In this document: piece by piece, positions 8,993 through 16,704 of the stretch
Layout: each line of letters opens with the position of its first letter
Numbering within the stretch: the first letter of the stretch is position 1
From: an uncultured Gammaproteobacteria bacterium
GTDB taxonomy: Bacteria > Pseudomonadota > Gammaproteobacteria > Arenicellales > Poriferihabitantaceae
Reading direction: 5' to 3'
Assembly (NCBI GenBank): GCA_937992195.1
Contig: CALKKV010000048.1
Location: 1-64,000 of the forward strand
DNA length: 64,000 nucleotides
The notes under the pieces: model-generated
Told to the model about the DNA's origin: nothing
Seen by the model: only the letters and a program-made list of their open reading frames with translations
Database searches by the model: none
Program-made: the position numbers and the translations under genes

Positions 8993-9736
8993 ATGAGTGA
9001 TAAACCGGTAATTCAACTGGCCAAGGTAAATAAATGGTTTGGAAAGCTACATGTGCTGCAAAATATTGATCTCGAGGTGATAACGGGGGAGCGGGTGGTG
9101 GTTTGCGGACCGTCAGGCTCGGGCAAGTCCACCATGATTCGCTGTATGAATCGACTGGAAAAGCATGAATCTGGTGATATACAGATTAATGGTGTGCCTT
9201 TGGATGATTCAACCGCAAATATTCAAACTGTGCGCAAAGACATTGGCATGGTATTTCAGCAATTCAATCTGTTTCCTCATTTGACCGTATTGAGAAATTT
9301 AACACTGGCGCCTATGCGTGCGCGCAAAATGCCTAAAGAGGAAGCTGAGGCATTGGCCCGACACTATCTAGAGCGCGTGCGCATTCCTGAGCAAGCGGAG
9401 AAATATCCAGCACAATTATCGGGTGGCCAACAGCAACGTGTGGCGATTGCGCGTAGCCTGTGTATGGAACCAAAAATTATGTTGTTCGATGAGCCAACTT
9501 CTGCATTGGATCCTGAGATGATTTCTGAGGTTCTAGATACCATGGTGTCGCTGGCTGAAGAGGGTATGACCATGGTTTGCGTAACCCACGAAATGGGGTT
9601 CGCAAAACGAGTCGCTGATAAAATGATATTTATGGATGAAGGCGTTATTGTTGAAAACGCTCCGCCGGAACAGTTCTTTAATGCACCTGAGCATCAGCGC
9701 ACTGAGCAGTTTTTGAGTCAAATATTAGCCCACTAA
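8993..9736 (+). CDS. Polar amino-acid type ABC transporter ATP-binding protein (GlnQ family)
   Basis: A 247-residue cytoplasmic ATPase of the GlnQ/HisP type. Walker A is GPSGSGKST (about 39-47), the Q-loop region is [16 protein letters not shown], the signature is LSGGQQQR, Walker B is [13 protein letters not shown] and the switch His is in CVTHEMGFA. The length is normal for the family. It is divergent from the Rieske gene, 91 bases apart, so both promoters must lie within 8902-8992. The permease gene starts 2 bases after its stop, which implies translational coupling. Confidence 0.95.
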   Translation: MSDKPVIQLAKVNKWFGKLHVLQNIDLEVITGERVVVCGPSGSGKSTMIRCMNRLEKHESGDIQINGVPLDDSTANIQTVRKDIGMVFQQFNLFPHLTVLRNLTLAPMRARKMPKEEAEALARHYLERVRIPEQAEKYPAQLSGGQQQRVAIARSLCMEPKIMLFDEPTSALDPEMISEVLDTMVSLAEEGMTMVCVTHEMGFAKRVADKMIFMDEGVIVENAPPEQFFNAPEHQRTEQFLSQILAH

Positions 9737-9738
9737 AT

Positions 9739-10548
9739 ATGTCGGGATTATTTTTTTATAGATCAATGCCCAAAGTCATTCGTTTAACTGCTCTGTTGTT
9801 AATGGTTTTAGGCCTTGCGGGTTGTGGCAGCTCACAGGAATGGGGGTGGTATGTTGTAGACCCTAGTTTGAAACGTGGTCGTATCAACATAAGTTTCTTG
9901 CTTTCCGGGATCCCCTGGACAATTTTGTTAACCCTCTGCTGCGTTGCTATTTCCAATATCCTCGGATTTCTTATTAGCTTAATGGGGTTGTCTAAGAGCA
10001 AGATACTCAGAGGAATCTATCGAGTGTATGTTGAGGTTTTTCGCTCGATTCCGCCGCTTGTTTCGATCTTTTGGGTTTACTATGGTTTGCCAATCCTCAT
10101 TGATATTGATTTGGCGCCATTTCCCGCCGGGATGATTGCATTATCATTGTACGGTTCTGCATTTATGGCGGAGATTTTTAGGGGCGGGGTGCAATCTATT
10201 GCCAAAGGACAGTTCGAAGCGTCGGATTCGCTTGGTTTGAGCTATCTCGACACCATGCGATACGTGATATTTCCGCAAGCCTTGCGAAGATCTCTGCCGG
10301 CAATTGGGAACCAGCTTGTTATTACCTTGAAAATGACTTCATTGGTATCTGTGATTGGCGTGTCGGAGGTTTTGCGGCGTGGAAACGAACTTGCAGTCAC
10401 TGAGTATCGTCCCCTTGAGATTTATACCTTTGTCGCGATTGAATATCTTGTCTTGGTACTGATAGTTTCTTCGGCGGTTCGGCATTTTGAACGCAAGCTT
10501 GGAGCAGATGAACGTTTGGGTGGTGGTGCGCAAGAGCAGGGTATCTAG
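9739..10548 (+). CDS. Polar amino-acid type ABC transporter permease (HisM/GlnP family) with lipobox-like N-terminus
   Basis: An inner-membrane permease of 269 residues. The core from about residue 48 has the family-typical helix ISFLLSGIPWTILLTL, and the EAA loop is EASDSLGLSYLDTMRYVIFPQALRRSLP. The N-terminus is odd: residues 10-30 form a signal-like helix ending in GLAGCGSS, which matches a lipoprotein lipobox. Polar-type permeases normally begin directly with the first transport helix. An alternative start at the second Met (9766) would keep the lipobox. Whether it is lipidated is unknown. It follows the ATPase by 2 bases. The two genes plus the receptor at 6596 make a full transporter. 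Confidence 0.9.
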   Translation: MSGLFFYRSMPKVIRLTALLLMVLGLAGCGSSQEWGWYVVDPSLKRGRINISFLLSGIPWTILLTLCCVAISNILGFLISLMGLSKSKILRGIYRVYVEVFRSIPPLVSIFWVYYGLPILIDIDLAPFPAGMIALSLYGSAFMAEIFRGGVQSIAKGQFEASDSLGLSYLDTMRYVIFPQALRRSLPAIGNQLVITLKMTSLVSVIGVSEVLRRGNELAVTEYRPLEIYTFVAIEYLVLVLIVSSAVRHFERKLGADERLGGGAQEQGI

Positions 10549-10718
10549 GTTTTGATAGCGTGCGAATATGTTGAAAAAATACGCGTGTTGAAGATTTTGA
10601 GGGTGTCTGTTGCAGCATCACTGAATCTCAATTTTCTGAGCGTGAAAGAAATGCTAGAGTTTAAAGTAGGTTGTGATGTGGAGAGAGAATATCAGGGGTG
10701 TTATGAGGACGCTAAAGC

Positions 10719-11372
10719 ATGATTAAGTTCTATGCGTTAGGAATATCAGGTTATTGCACTAAGGTACGAATAGTGTTGCGGATGAAGCAGGTGCCGTTTG
10801 AAGAATTGCGTCCTGACGGAGGTCACTATAGCTCCACCGCTTACCAAGAAAGAGTGCCGCCGGGGACGATTCCATCGATTCAACTTGATGCGTTTACCTT
10901 GTTCGACTCTGAGGCAATCGTAGAGTTTCTGGAAGATCGCTGGCCTGAGCCGGCAATGCGCTCTAGTGATCCTGAAGAAAAAGCGCGGCAGCGGGCGCTA
11001 TCGCAATTTCATAATACCCGTCTTGAGCCAGTGATTCGAAAATTGTTCCCACTGGTCAAGCAGAAACCAGGCAGGAAAGTGAATGCTGAAGTAAGAGCGT
11101 TAAAAACAGACTTTCTTGATCAGATAGAGAAACTTGGAAAGGTGGTGTCTCCCGCACCTTTTATCGGCGGACGTACCCCCTGTCTAGCGGATTGCGGATT
11201 CCCAACCACTATTCGAATGGGGCAAGATATATTTCAACATTTCGGAGTAGAGATAGATCTTCCTGTATGGGCAAACGCTTGGCTGGGTTCGCTTGAGTCT
11301 GACGAAATTGTTGGTGATGAAGTGAAAAAAAATCGTGCTGCGGTCAAAAAATGGCTGATTGCATTTAGCTAG
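10719..11372 (+). CDS. Glutathione S-transferase family protein
   Basis: A 217-residue GST-fold protein. The thioredoxin-like N-terminal domain starts MIKFYALGISGYCTKVRIVL, with a candidate catalytic Ser or Cys around residues 10-13. The glutathione-binding PGTIPSIQLD, with its cis-Pro, and LFDSEAIVEFLE segments follow at about 50-73. The all-alpha C-terminal domain is from about 90 to the end. The family conjugates glutathione to electrophiles or acts in reductive dehalogenation or isomerisation. The substrate is not predictable. It is convergent with another GST gene, stop to stop 9 bases apart, and 170 bases after the ABC permease gene. Confidence 0.86.
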   Translation: MIKFYALGISGYCTKVRIVLRMKQVPFEELRPDGGHYSSTAYQERVPPGTIPSIQLDAFTLFDSEAIVEFLEDRWPEPAMRSSDPEEKARQRALSQFHNTRLEPVIRKLFPLVKQKPGRKVNAEVRALKTDFLDQIEKLGKVVSPAPFIGGRTPCLADCGFPTTIRMGQDIFQHFGVEIDLPVWANAWLGSLESDEIVGDEVKKNRAAVKKWLIAFS

Positions 11373-11381
11373 CGCTTTTTT

Positions 11382-12053
11382 CTAATCATCACTCGATAGC
11401 GTTGCTTCGAGTTCCAGCCATTCCGCATTATTCCTGCCAAAAGGAATCATCACGTGTTTTTGATAGGCGGGTCGGTTTTCCAGTTTTTGATACCAGCTTT
11501 CAATTGCTGGAAATGAAGGGCGTGAGATTTCAAGATTTAAGTAGCGATATATGCAAGTTCCTAAAGGAATATCGCCGATCGAAAAAGTGTCGCCAGCAAG
11601 ATAGGGCGTGGTTTGCAATCGTCGTTCTACAATGGAAAGTAAATCAGCTGTTCGGCTAGCCGACTCTTCGATTAACTGATGGTTTCTTTGGTCCTCAGGG
11701 GTTCGAATTAAACCCCAAAAAGTAGGATGAAACGCAGGATAAAATGTTGACTTAAACCAGTCCATCCACTGATCAGCCACTGCTCTTTCGTAGGAATCTT
11801 GCGGCAATAAGTTTTCTTGACCAAAGATGCCTGCGAGATATCGCACAATGGTTGTAGCTTCGTATAGAGGTTTTCCCTGATGCTTGATCACGGGGATTCG
11901 GCCGTTGGGGTTCATCTCCAAAAACTCTTCTGTATCCAGTCCACCGAATGAGCCGCCAACATTGTATCGTTGATATTTAAGGTCCAATTCCGACATTGTC
12001 CAAATCACGGTCATGACGTTATTCGAGTTTTTACGACCCCATAGTTCAATCAT
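11382..12053 (-). CDS. Glutathione S-transferase family protein
   Basis: A 223-residue GST. It begins MIELWGRKNSNNVMTVIWTM, which resembles bacterial GSTs where a Ser/Asn region replaces the catalytic Tyr. The glutathione-binding part is NPNGRIPVIKHQGKPLYEAT, with Glu-Ala-Thr contacting the gamma-glutamyl group. The C-terminal helical domain contains the conserved DTFSIGDIPLGTCIYRY capping box. It is not a close copy of the GST gene at 10719, so this looks like convergent placement rather than a recent tandem duplication. Confidence 0.88.
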   Translation of the reverse strand: MIELWGRKNSNNVMTVIWTMSELDLKYQRYNVGGSFGGLDTEEFLEMNPNGRIPVIKHQGKPLYEATTIVRYLAGIFGQENLLPQDSYERAVADQWMDWFKSTFYPAFHPTFWGLIRTPEDQRNHQLIEESASRTADLLSIVERRLQTTPYLAGDTFSIGDIPLGTCIYRYLNLEISRPSFPAIESWYQKLENRPAYQKHVMIPFGRNNAEWLELEATLSSDD

Positions 12054-12137
12054 TCGAATATCCTAGTTTCTGATTTGTAGAAAGTGATGGGTAGATACTA
12101 ACTTGTTAGCGCAATCTAACAACAGATTGTGCACAGT

Positions 12138-13736
12138 TTAGATAAGTGACCATTGACCGGTATTGAGTGCCCATAATGAGACTAAAAAGTTAGTGAGACC
12201 GTGAGCAAAAATACAGCTGGTAATGCTGGTTGATTTGAATCTGAGCCAGGCAAACATAAGGCCAGTAGCAAATCCAGCTAGCCAGGCATCGTGAATCAGC
12301 CCAAATAAAATAGCCGTAACAAGCAGCGCTGCCCAACTGAATTGTACTTTTTTATTGCTGTCGATGTTCTGGCCAGCGATGCGACTGAGCAGGTAACCCC
12401 GGAACAAAAGTTCTTCAAATATGGGCACGATTATCCAGAAACTAAGGGCTCTCAGCACAATCCATATGGTGGCGGAGAGTGTAGACATTTGCTTGATCGA
12501 ATCAAATATCTCAGCATCGATGTCTGGTTTGATATTGACAAGAAGCACCCAAACTATTGCGGCAGCAACACCTGTGAATAGTATGTTCTGATAATTGTCA
12601 GGAAGTTTTAGATTATATGTCTTCCAACAGTAGGCTAAAGCAAGCGTTGTCAGCGATATCTTTACAGGATAAAAATAATCAAAACCAGAAGAAAATATTC
12701 GGCCAAATAGCGTCAGTCCGATGAACACAGCGAATGGAACTAATATAGCGATAGCGAGACCAGAATCATTCAGACTCTCACCTGGTTTTGTTTGTTTTGA
12801 AGTTGACTCATCGTTCGTTGTCTGTATCCATCTCCATGAAGAAAATACAAAAATGATAATCAACGCTACGCCCACAGCCGCCAACCAGCCGGCTACGCTA
12901 TGAAAACCTTCAACCGCGAGTTTTGGAGAATACTCAATACCAATTACGATGAGGGTGGCAATCCTCAATACGTTTAACACTATCGAAAACAGGCATGCAA
13001 TTGGGATGAGCGCAAGGCAGTGTGGAAAACGTAGCTGGTCTCGGGAGAGAAACAAATAAATCGCAGTGGTTGCTACGGCAACCACGATGCCTTCTATGCC
13101 TGAGCAAGCGGAGTCTACATAAACCCAAAATTCGGGTACCCCAAGCCTTTTCTGAGAAAAATCGAAATAGATATTGTCGTAAAGAATCTCAAGCACTAAC
13201 TTTGTGCCGGTAAGTGTAAAAACGTTGAGCACTTCCCAGAAGCGTTGAAAATAAGTGCCAGCGATGACAATGCCTAACGAGCAGACCCCGACTAAAAAAA
13301 GTGTCCATCTTTCCTTAATCAAAAACCGTTTCCAACTGCCGACACCCACGATGATCAAACACCAAGTCGACGTGGTTATAAAGGTTAGAGAAAACCAGAG
13401 AATACTTTGAGTTGCTGTAACAGAACTTCCAGCTTGGAAGAGCAATACGGTTGCGATAACGGTTGTGATATAAAATACGAGATGGAGTAATACAGATCCC
13501 GATACGCGTACCAATGATCGACTTTCAATAAGGTTGCCGTTCACCCAGCTCTTTGTTTGCGTGAAGTAAAGCGTTAGCAAGCCAGCTGAAACGATACTCC
13601 ACCTAAGAACGTTGCCTGAGTTTGCTAGAATATTGCCAAGAAATGTACTGCGTGAGACCGTCGCTGCGTCCACAAGAATGCTAAGGAATAGCATCTCAAA
13701 TAATAGCAATACGATTGCTCCGTAGAGTCTAGTCAC
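12138..13736 (-). CDS. xrtE: Exosortase E fused to CPBP (CAAX-type) protease, VPEID-CTERM system
   Basis: A 532-residue polytopic membrane protein with two modules. The N-terminal exosortase part carries the transpeptidase triad: Cys211 in DSACSGIEG, Arg258 in NVLRIATL and His279 in EGFHSVAGW. The C-terminal part (about 425-520) is a CPBP/Abi intramembrane protease with EELLFRGYLL (Glu441-Glu442), His482 in FGLIHDAW and FAHGLTNFL near 511. This fusion is the hallmark of exosortase E, which sorts VPEID-CTERM proteins to the cell surface. Its probable substrate gene lies directly upstream at 13818-14129. A strong terminator (13771-13797) sits between the two, so the enzyme should be made at a lower level than the substrate. 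Confidence 0.93.
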   Translation of the reverse strand: MTRLYGAIVLLLFEMLFLSILVDAATVSRSTFLGNILANSGNVLRWSIVSAGLLTLYFTQTKSWVNGNLIESRSLVRVSGSVLLHLVFYITTVIATVLLFQAGSSVTATQSILWFSLTFITTSTWCLIIVGVGSWKRFLIKERWTLFLVGVCSLGIVIAGTYFQRFWEVLNVFTLTGTKLVLEILYDNIYFDFSQKRLGVPEFWVYVDSACSGIEGIVVAVATTAIYLFLSRDQLRFPHCLALIPIACLFSIVLNVLRIATLIVIGIEYSPKLAVEGFHSVAGWLAAVGVALIIIFVFSSWRWIQTTNDESTSKQTKPGESLNDSGLAIAILVPFAVFIGLTLFGRIFSSGFDYFYPVKISLTTLALAYCWKTYNLKLPDNYQNILFTGVAAAIVWVLLVNIKPDIDAEIFDSIKQMSTLSATIWIVLRALSFWIIVPIFEELLFRGYLLSRIAGQNIDSNKKVQFSWAALLVTAILFGLIHDAWLAGFATGLMFAWLRFKSTSITSCIFAHGLTNFLVSLWALNTGQWSLI

Positions 13737-13770
13737 TTTAAGACTTGCTTTAGCAGGATGTAGAATAAAA

Positions 13771-13797
13771 AAACCCCCGACAGAGTGTCGAGGGTTT
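13771..13797 (-). terminator. Intrinsic terminator between the VPEID-CTERM-type gene and xrtE
   Basis: A 12-bp stem with one mismatch (13771-13782 with 13786-13797) and a 3-base loop. On the minus strand it is followed by seven T. It should end most transcripts of the substrate gene and let some readthrough reach xrtE. Confidence 0.88.
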
Positions 13798-13817
13798 CTA
13801 AAGAACAGTGAGAGCGC

Positions 13818-14129
13818 TTATGCTGCGTCAGCCATTCTTTGTTTGTTCCGACGATTTCTCTCAAGACCGATACCGACTACCACAGTAATAAGGGCAACAG
13901 CGAGAGGGCCGGTTGCGCCATCCAGTTCCGGTACCGAGTTTCCGCCGCTACTACCTGCGCTACTACCACCGCTAGAACCCCAAGTGTTCCAAAAGTTGGT
14001 CCAGTAATAATTCCACCTGCTTACGAAGTAAGAATACCAGCTGGAGCCACCGCTATTAGAAGCGAATACGGAAAATGAAGCGGTCAAGAGAATGAAGAAA
14101 GCAGCAATACGGGTAAATGTACTTTGCAT
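13818..14129 (-). CDS. VPEID-CTERM-type exosortase substrate, Gly/Ser-rich surface protein
   Basis: A 103-residue exported protein. Residues 1-23 are a signal peptide ending FSVFA. The short mature region has an aromatic block rich in Trp, Tyr and Phe (about 30-50), then a Gly/Ser spacer GSSGGSSAGSSGG. The sorting tail begins with VPELDG (66-71), followed by a hydrophobic helix and the basic cluster ERNRRNKQR. This is the tripartite layout of exosortase substrates, with Leu in place of the usual Ile in VPEID. A strong ribosome site (GGAGGT) lies 5-6 bases before the ATG. The protein is probably cleaved at VPELD and transferred to a surface polymer. Its final role is unknown. Confidence 0.9.
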   Translation of the reverse strand: MQSTFTRIAAFFILLTASFSVFASNSGGSSWYSYFVSRWNYYWTNFWNTWGSSGGSSAGSSGGNSVPELDGATGPLAVALITVVVGIGLERNRRNKQRMADAA

Positions 14130-14461
14130 TTTTTACCTCCAAATTTATTTTAAATAAAAATTTTTGATGAGAAAAACTAACCCTCTCCAAAATCTAAGGC
14201 TTTAGGGCTTAGATAATGGAGCATCCAGTCTTATTTTACTCTCACTGAGTGCGCTACCTCTGCGGATAGAATCCCGCACCACGCTACTATATAAAAACTA
14301 CAGGAGATAAACCATAACGTAATTGAGTGTTTCCACAAGCATAATCAGCCAAGTTTCAGATAAAAGGTCGACCAACACAGACGAACGGTTTTGAAGACTA
14401 AGCAAGCAATAGTGTCGTACAAACTACTTTGTCCCGGGAATTTCAGAAAAGGCTTAAAGAG
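14130..14461. other. Intergenic region upstream of the VPEID-CTERM-type gene
   Basis: 332 bases with no supported gene. It holds the GGAGGT ribosome site at about 14135-14140 (minus strand) and an AT-rich, partly palindromic stretch at about 14145-14170. A small CTAAG/CTTAG inverted repeat lies near 14200-14215. Any promoter for the exosortase substrate must lie here, but no confident -35/-10 pair was found. Confidence 0.5.
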
Positions 14462-15418
14462 CTAACGATTGCTGTCGGCAACTTGAACACCTGACTCATC
14501 GTAGAACTTTAGCGCACCGCTATGGATTTTACCCTCTACATTTGAGAGCAATTCCCCTGAAACACCATTCCACCAGGCTGCGTTCGCTCCCATTGAATCT
14601 TTCTGAGCCCAGTACGTTTTGGTCATTGTATAGGCGGTTTCGTCATCCATAGATGTTGTTGTATGAGCGACGACGGGAAGAGAAGTGGTTACGATGTCTT
14701 CATCGATGCCAGCGTAAGTGCCAGCAGGTATAACCAGTCGCGTTCGTTTTGTGAGCGCAATTTGATCATCATCCAGGGAGAGGATTTTTATGCCGGTGCT
14801 GGCAGCCGCTTCAATGACGTTTGGAGCTGGATAAGATCCGGCGGTCACAAAACCATCTATTTGCCGGTTCTTTAGCGCCGGTACCGCATTGTCTAATTCA
14901 ACGTCAGCAAGATTAACTTTGCCTTCTAAACCAAATAGGCCGAGATACTTTGCTCCTTCCTTTGCACCAAACGATCCCTTGCCAATCAAAATTGTTTTTC
15001 CCTCCAAATCTGCAAAGGTTTGAATGTCGCTATCTTCACGCACAACAAAGTGCATGGTGAGAGACGGGATGGGAAACAAAGCACGAATATCATCGAACTT
15101 CGGATTGCCTTTGTTTTCGAACATCGCTTTAGCGCCTTGAGCAAGCTTGACCAGAACAGGCGGTGTCGTAAAAACATAGTTGCCGGGACGTTGTGCCGAT
15201 TCCATAACGTTCTGTACAGAACCCTGGCTTTCTTCCAGCGTGACGATCATTTCGCCGTTGGAGCCGGCTTTCAGTGCTTCGGCGATCTGTACTCCCATTT
15301 GATAGTAGGAAGAGGTCGTCTTTGCTGATTTATAAGTTATTCGTGTCTCTGCTTGTGCAGATTGTAGTAACAGGCAAGCGACGCCCAGGCCCATGACAAG
15401 TGATTTGGTTATACGCAT
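14462..15418 (-). CDS. TAXI-family TRAP solute-binding protein (orphan)
   Basis: A 318-residue periplasmic receptor. The signal peptide ends at QSAQA near residue 23. Family features include TYKSAKTTSSYYQMGVQIAEAL near the start and the internal GKTILIGKGSFGAKEGAKYL and IDGFVTAGSYPAPNVIEAA segments. TAXI receptors normally partner a fused TRAP DctQM permease. No DctM-like gene is nearby. Instead a TauE/SafE permease gene lies 84 bases upstream on the same strand. Its ligand is unknown. TAXI proteins have been linked to glutamate, 2-oxoglutarate and other small acids. Confidence 0.88.
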   Translation of the reverse strand: MRITKSLVMGLGVACLLLQSAQAETRITYKSAKTTSSYYQMGVQIAEALKAGSNGEMIVTLEESQGSVQNVMESAQRPGNYVFTTPPVLVKLAQGAKAMFENKGNPKFDDIRALFPIPSLTMHFVVREDSDIQTFADLEGKTILIGKGSFGAKEGAKYLGLFGLEGKVNLADVELDNAVPALKNRQIDGFVTAGSYPAPNVIEAAASTGIKILSLDDDQIALTKRTRLVIPAGTYAGIDEDIVTTSLPVVAHTTTSMDDETAYTMTKTYWAQKDSMGANAAWWNGVSGELLSNVEGKIHSGALKFYDESGVQVADSNR

Positions 15419-15502
15419 TTTTTCCTCGCTTTAATTTGTCGGTGAAACTCATTCTAACCCTAAGAAGCAAATTGGTAAATTTGCAAGGTTTCTCGGTGGT
15501 AC

Positions 15503-16240
15503 TTAAAAAAGGCCCTTACGTATCAAATTTAATCCCATGAACAGAAAGAAAATTAACACAATTGATTTGAATTTCTTAGCATCTATGCGTTTACGAATAA
15601 ACTCTCCTAAACTGAATCCGATTAGCGTAGGGATCATCATGGTCATAGATAGCACGGCAGTAGTTCCAGTGAGCATGCCGTTGAGCCAAAAGCCTAGACA
15701 TAGCGGTATACTTCCGACCAAAAAAAGAAAACCCGAGATGCCGACAAACTCATCTTTTTCTATACCCCGACCGATCAGGTAGATGGCGATGGCGGGAGAC
15801 CAGATGGCGGTTAGGCCACCGGTAATCCCTGACAATGCACCAAAAAATATCTGGCATGGTCGGTCAAGACGATCAGGAATTGGTGGTGGATTAAACATTA
15901 GATTGGTGATGGAAAATACAATAATGACAATGCCGACAAAGATAATTAACGCGTTACCGGATACGCGGGCAGTGAAAAAAGTGGCAATGCTGAAGGTGAT
16001 AAGCAGAGCCAAGGCAAAAATCCAATGACGTTTAGCTATAAGAACGCGTTCCCTGGCGCGAAGAAACTGCCAGGTATTGGCAAACAAAATCGGGAATACC
16101 ATTAGAGTTATTGCGAGGCGTGGATCGATAAACTGCGCCATCAACGCCACGGCGGCTACTGGTAACCCCACCCCCAATGTTCCTTTAATTGTGCCGGCTG
16201 CTAGGAATGCTAGCAGGGCAGTATAAATCCAGGGTTCGAT
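15503..16240 (-). CDS. TauE/SafE-family permease with probable non-AUG (ATC) start
   Basis: A predicted eight-helix membrane transporter of the sulfite/organosulfonate exporter family. Recognisable segments are LLAFLAAGTIKGTLGVGLP near the start and the half-repeat GALSGITGGLTAIWSPAIAI near the middle. The frame is open to a TTG at 16396, but the extra 52 residues are hydrophilic and unlike the family. The family start aligns at 16240, where the codon is ATC. It is preceded by a perfect AAGGAG ribosome site with a 6-base gap (16247-16252). Either ATC is used as a rare start or an ATG has mutated. It lies 84 bases before the TAXI receptor gene and probably shares its transcript. Such permeases move anions such as sulfite, sulfoacetate or taurine-derived compounds. 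Confidence 0.8.
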   Translation of the reverse strand: MEPWIYTALLAFLAAGTIKGTLGVGLPVAAVALMAQFIDPRLAITLMVFPILFANTWQFLRARERVLIAKRHWIFALALLITFSIATFFTARVSGNALIIFVGIVIIVFSITNLMFNPPPIPDRLDRPCQIFFGALSGITGGLTAIWSPAIAIYLIGRGIEKDEFVGISGFLFLVGSIPLCLGFWLNGMLTGTTAVLSMTMMIPTLIGFSLGEFIRKRIDAKKFKSIVLIFFLFMGLNLIRKGLF

Positions 16241-16704
16241 GGAGGGCTCCTTAATTAAGGGGTGGAATGGTGAAAGATGCGTTATAAAACTGTGATAAAT
16301 GCTTCTAAACGAATATTTTTCGTCCTTAAATGATTGTTTTGAAACAGAACTATAGCAAATTGGGACAAAAAGTCTCAACTTGCAGTGGCAGGTCAATTGA
16401 CTATAATGAAACTAGCATGTGGAAATTATTCGTGAACCTTCTCGCTCAAAATTGAGTATTGAGTATTGAGTATTGAGTAAGATCGCCGAGACAGAACAAA
16501 TGATTCGGTGAATTTCCAAGATCACAAGTTTGATGGATTTAAATTTCCGTCAAAACTTAAGTCTATTTTTGGTAGTTTGCGAATTCGCTGCTTTGTTATT
16601 GGCCAAAACGAAATTGGTGTTGGATTTAGTGCCCAACAAATTAACCGAGTTCTCAAATATAACTAGGCCGATTTTTATAAGAATACCCAATTGGAGTACC
16701 CAAC
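16241..16704. other. Divergent intergenic region between TauE-like and dipeptide-binding genes
   Basis: 464 bases. On the minus strand it contains the AAGGAG site for the TauE-like gene (16247-16252). On the plus strand a TTGGAGT ribosome site precedes the ATG at 16705. A heptamer tandem repeat lies at 16451-16478. No other gene is supported. Confidence 0.5.
16451..16478. repeat. Four perfect tandem copies of ATTGAGT
   Basis: The 7-base unit ATTGAGT occurs four times without change. Directly before it, CTCAA-AA-TTGAG forms a short inverted repeat that overlaps the first unit. Its location between divergent genes suggests either a slippage-prone microsatellite or a cluster of protein-binding sites. 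Confidence 0.9.
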
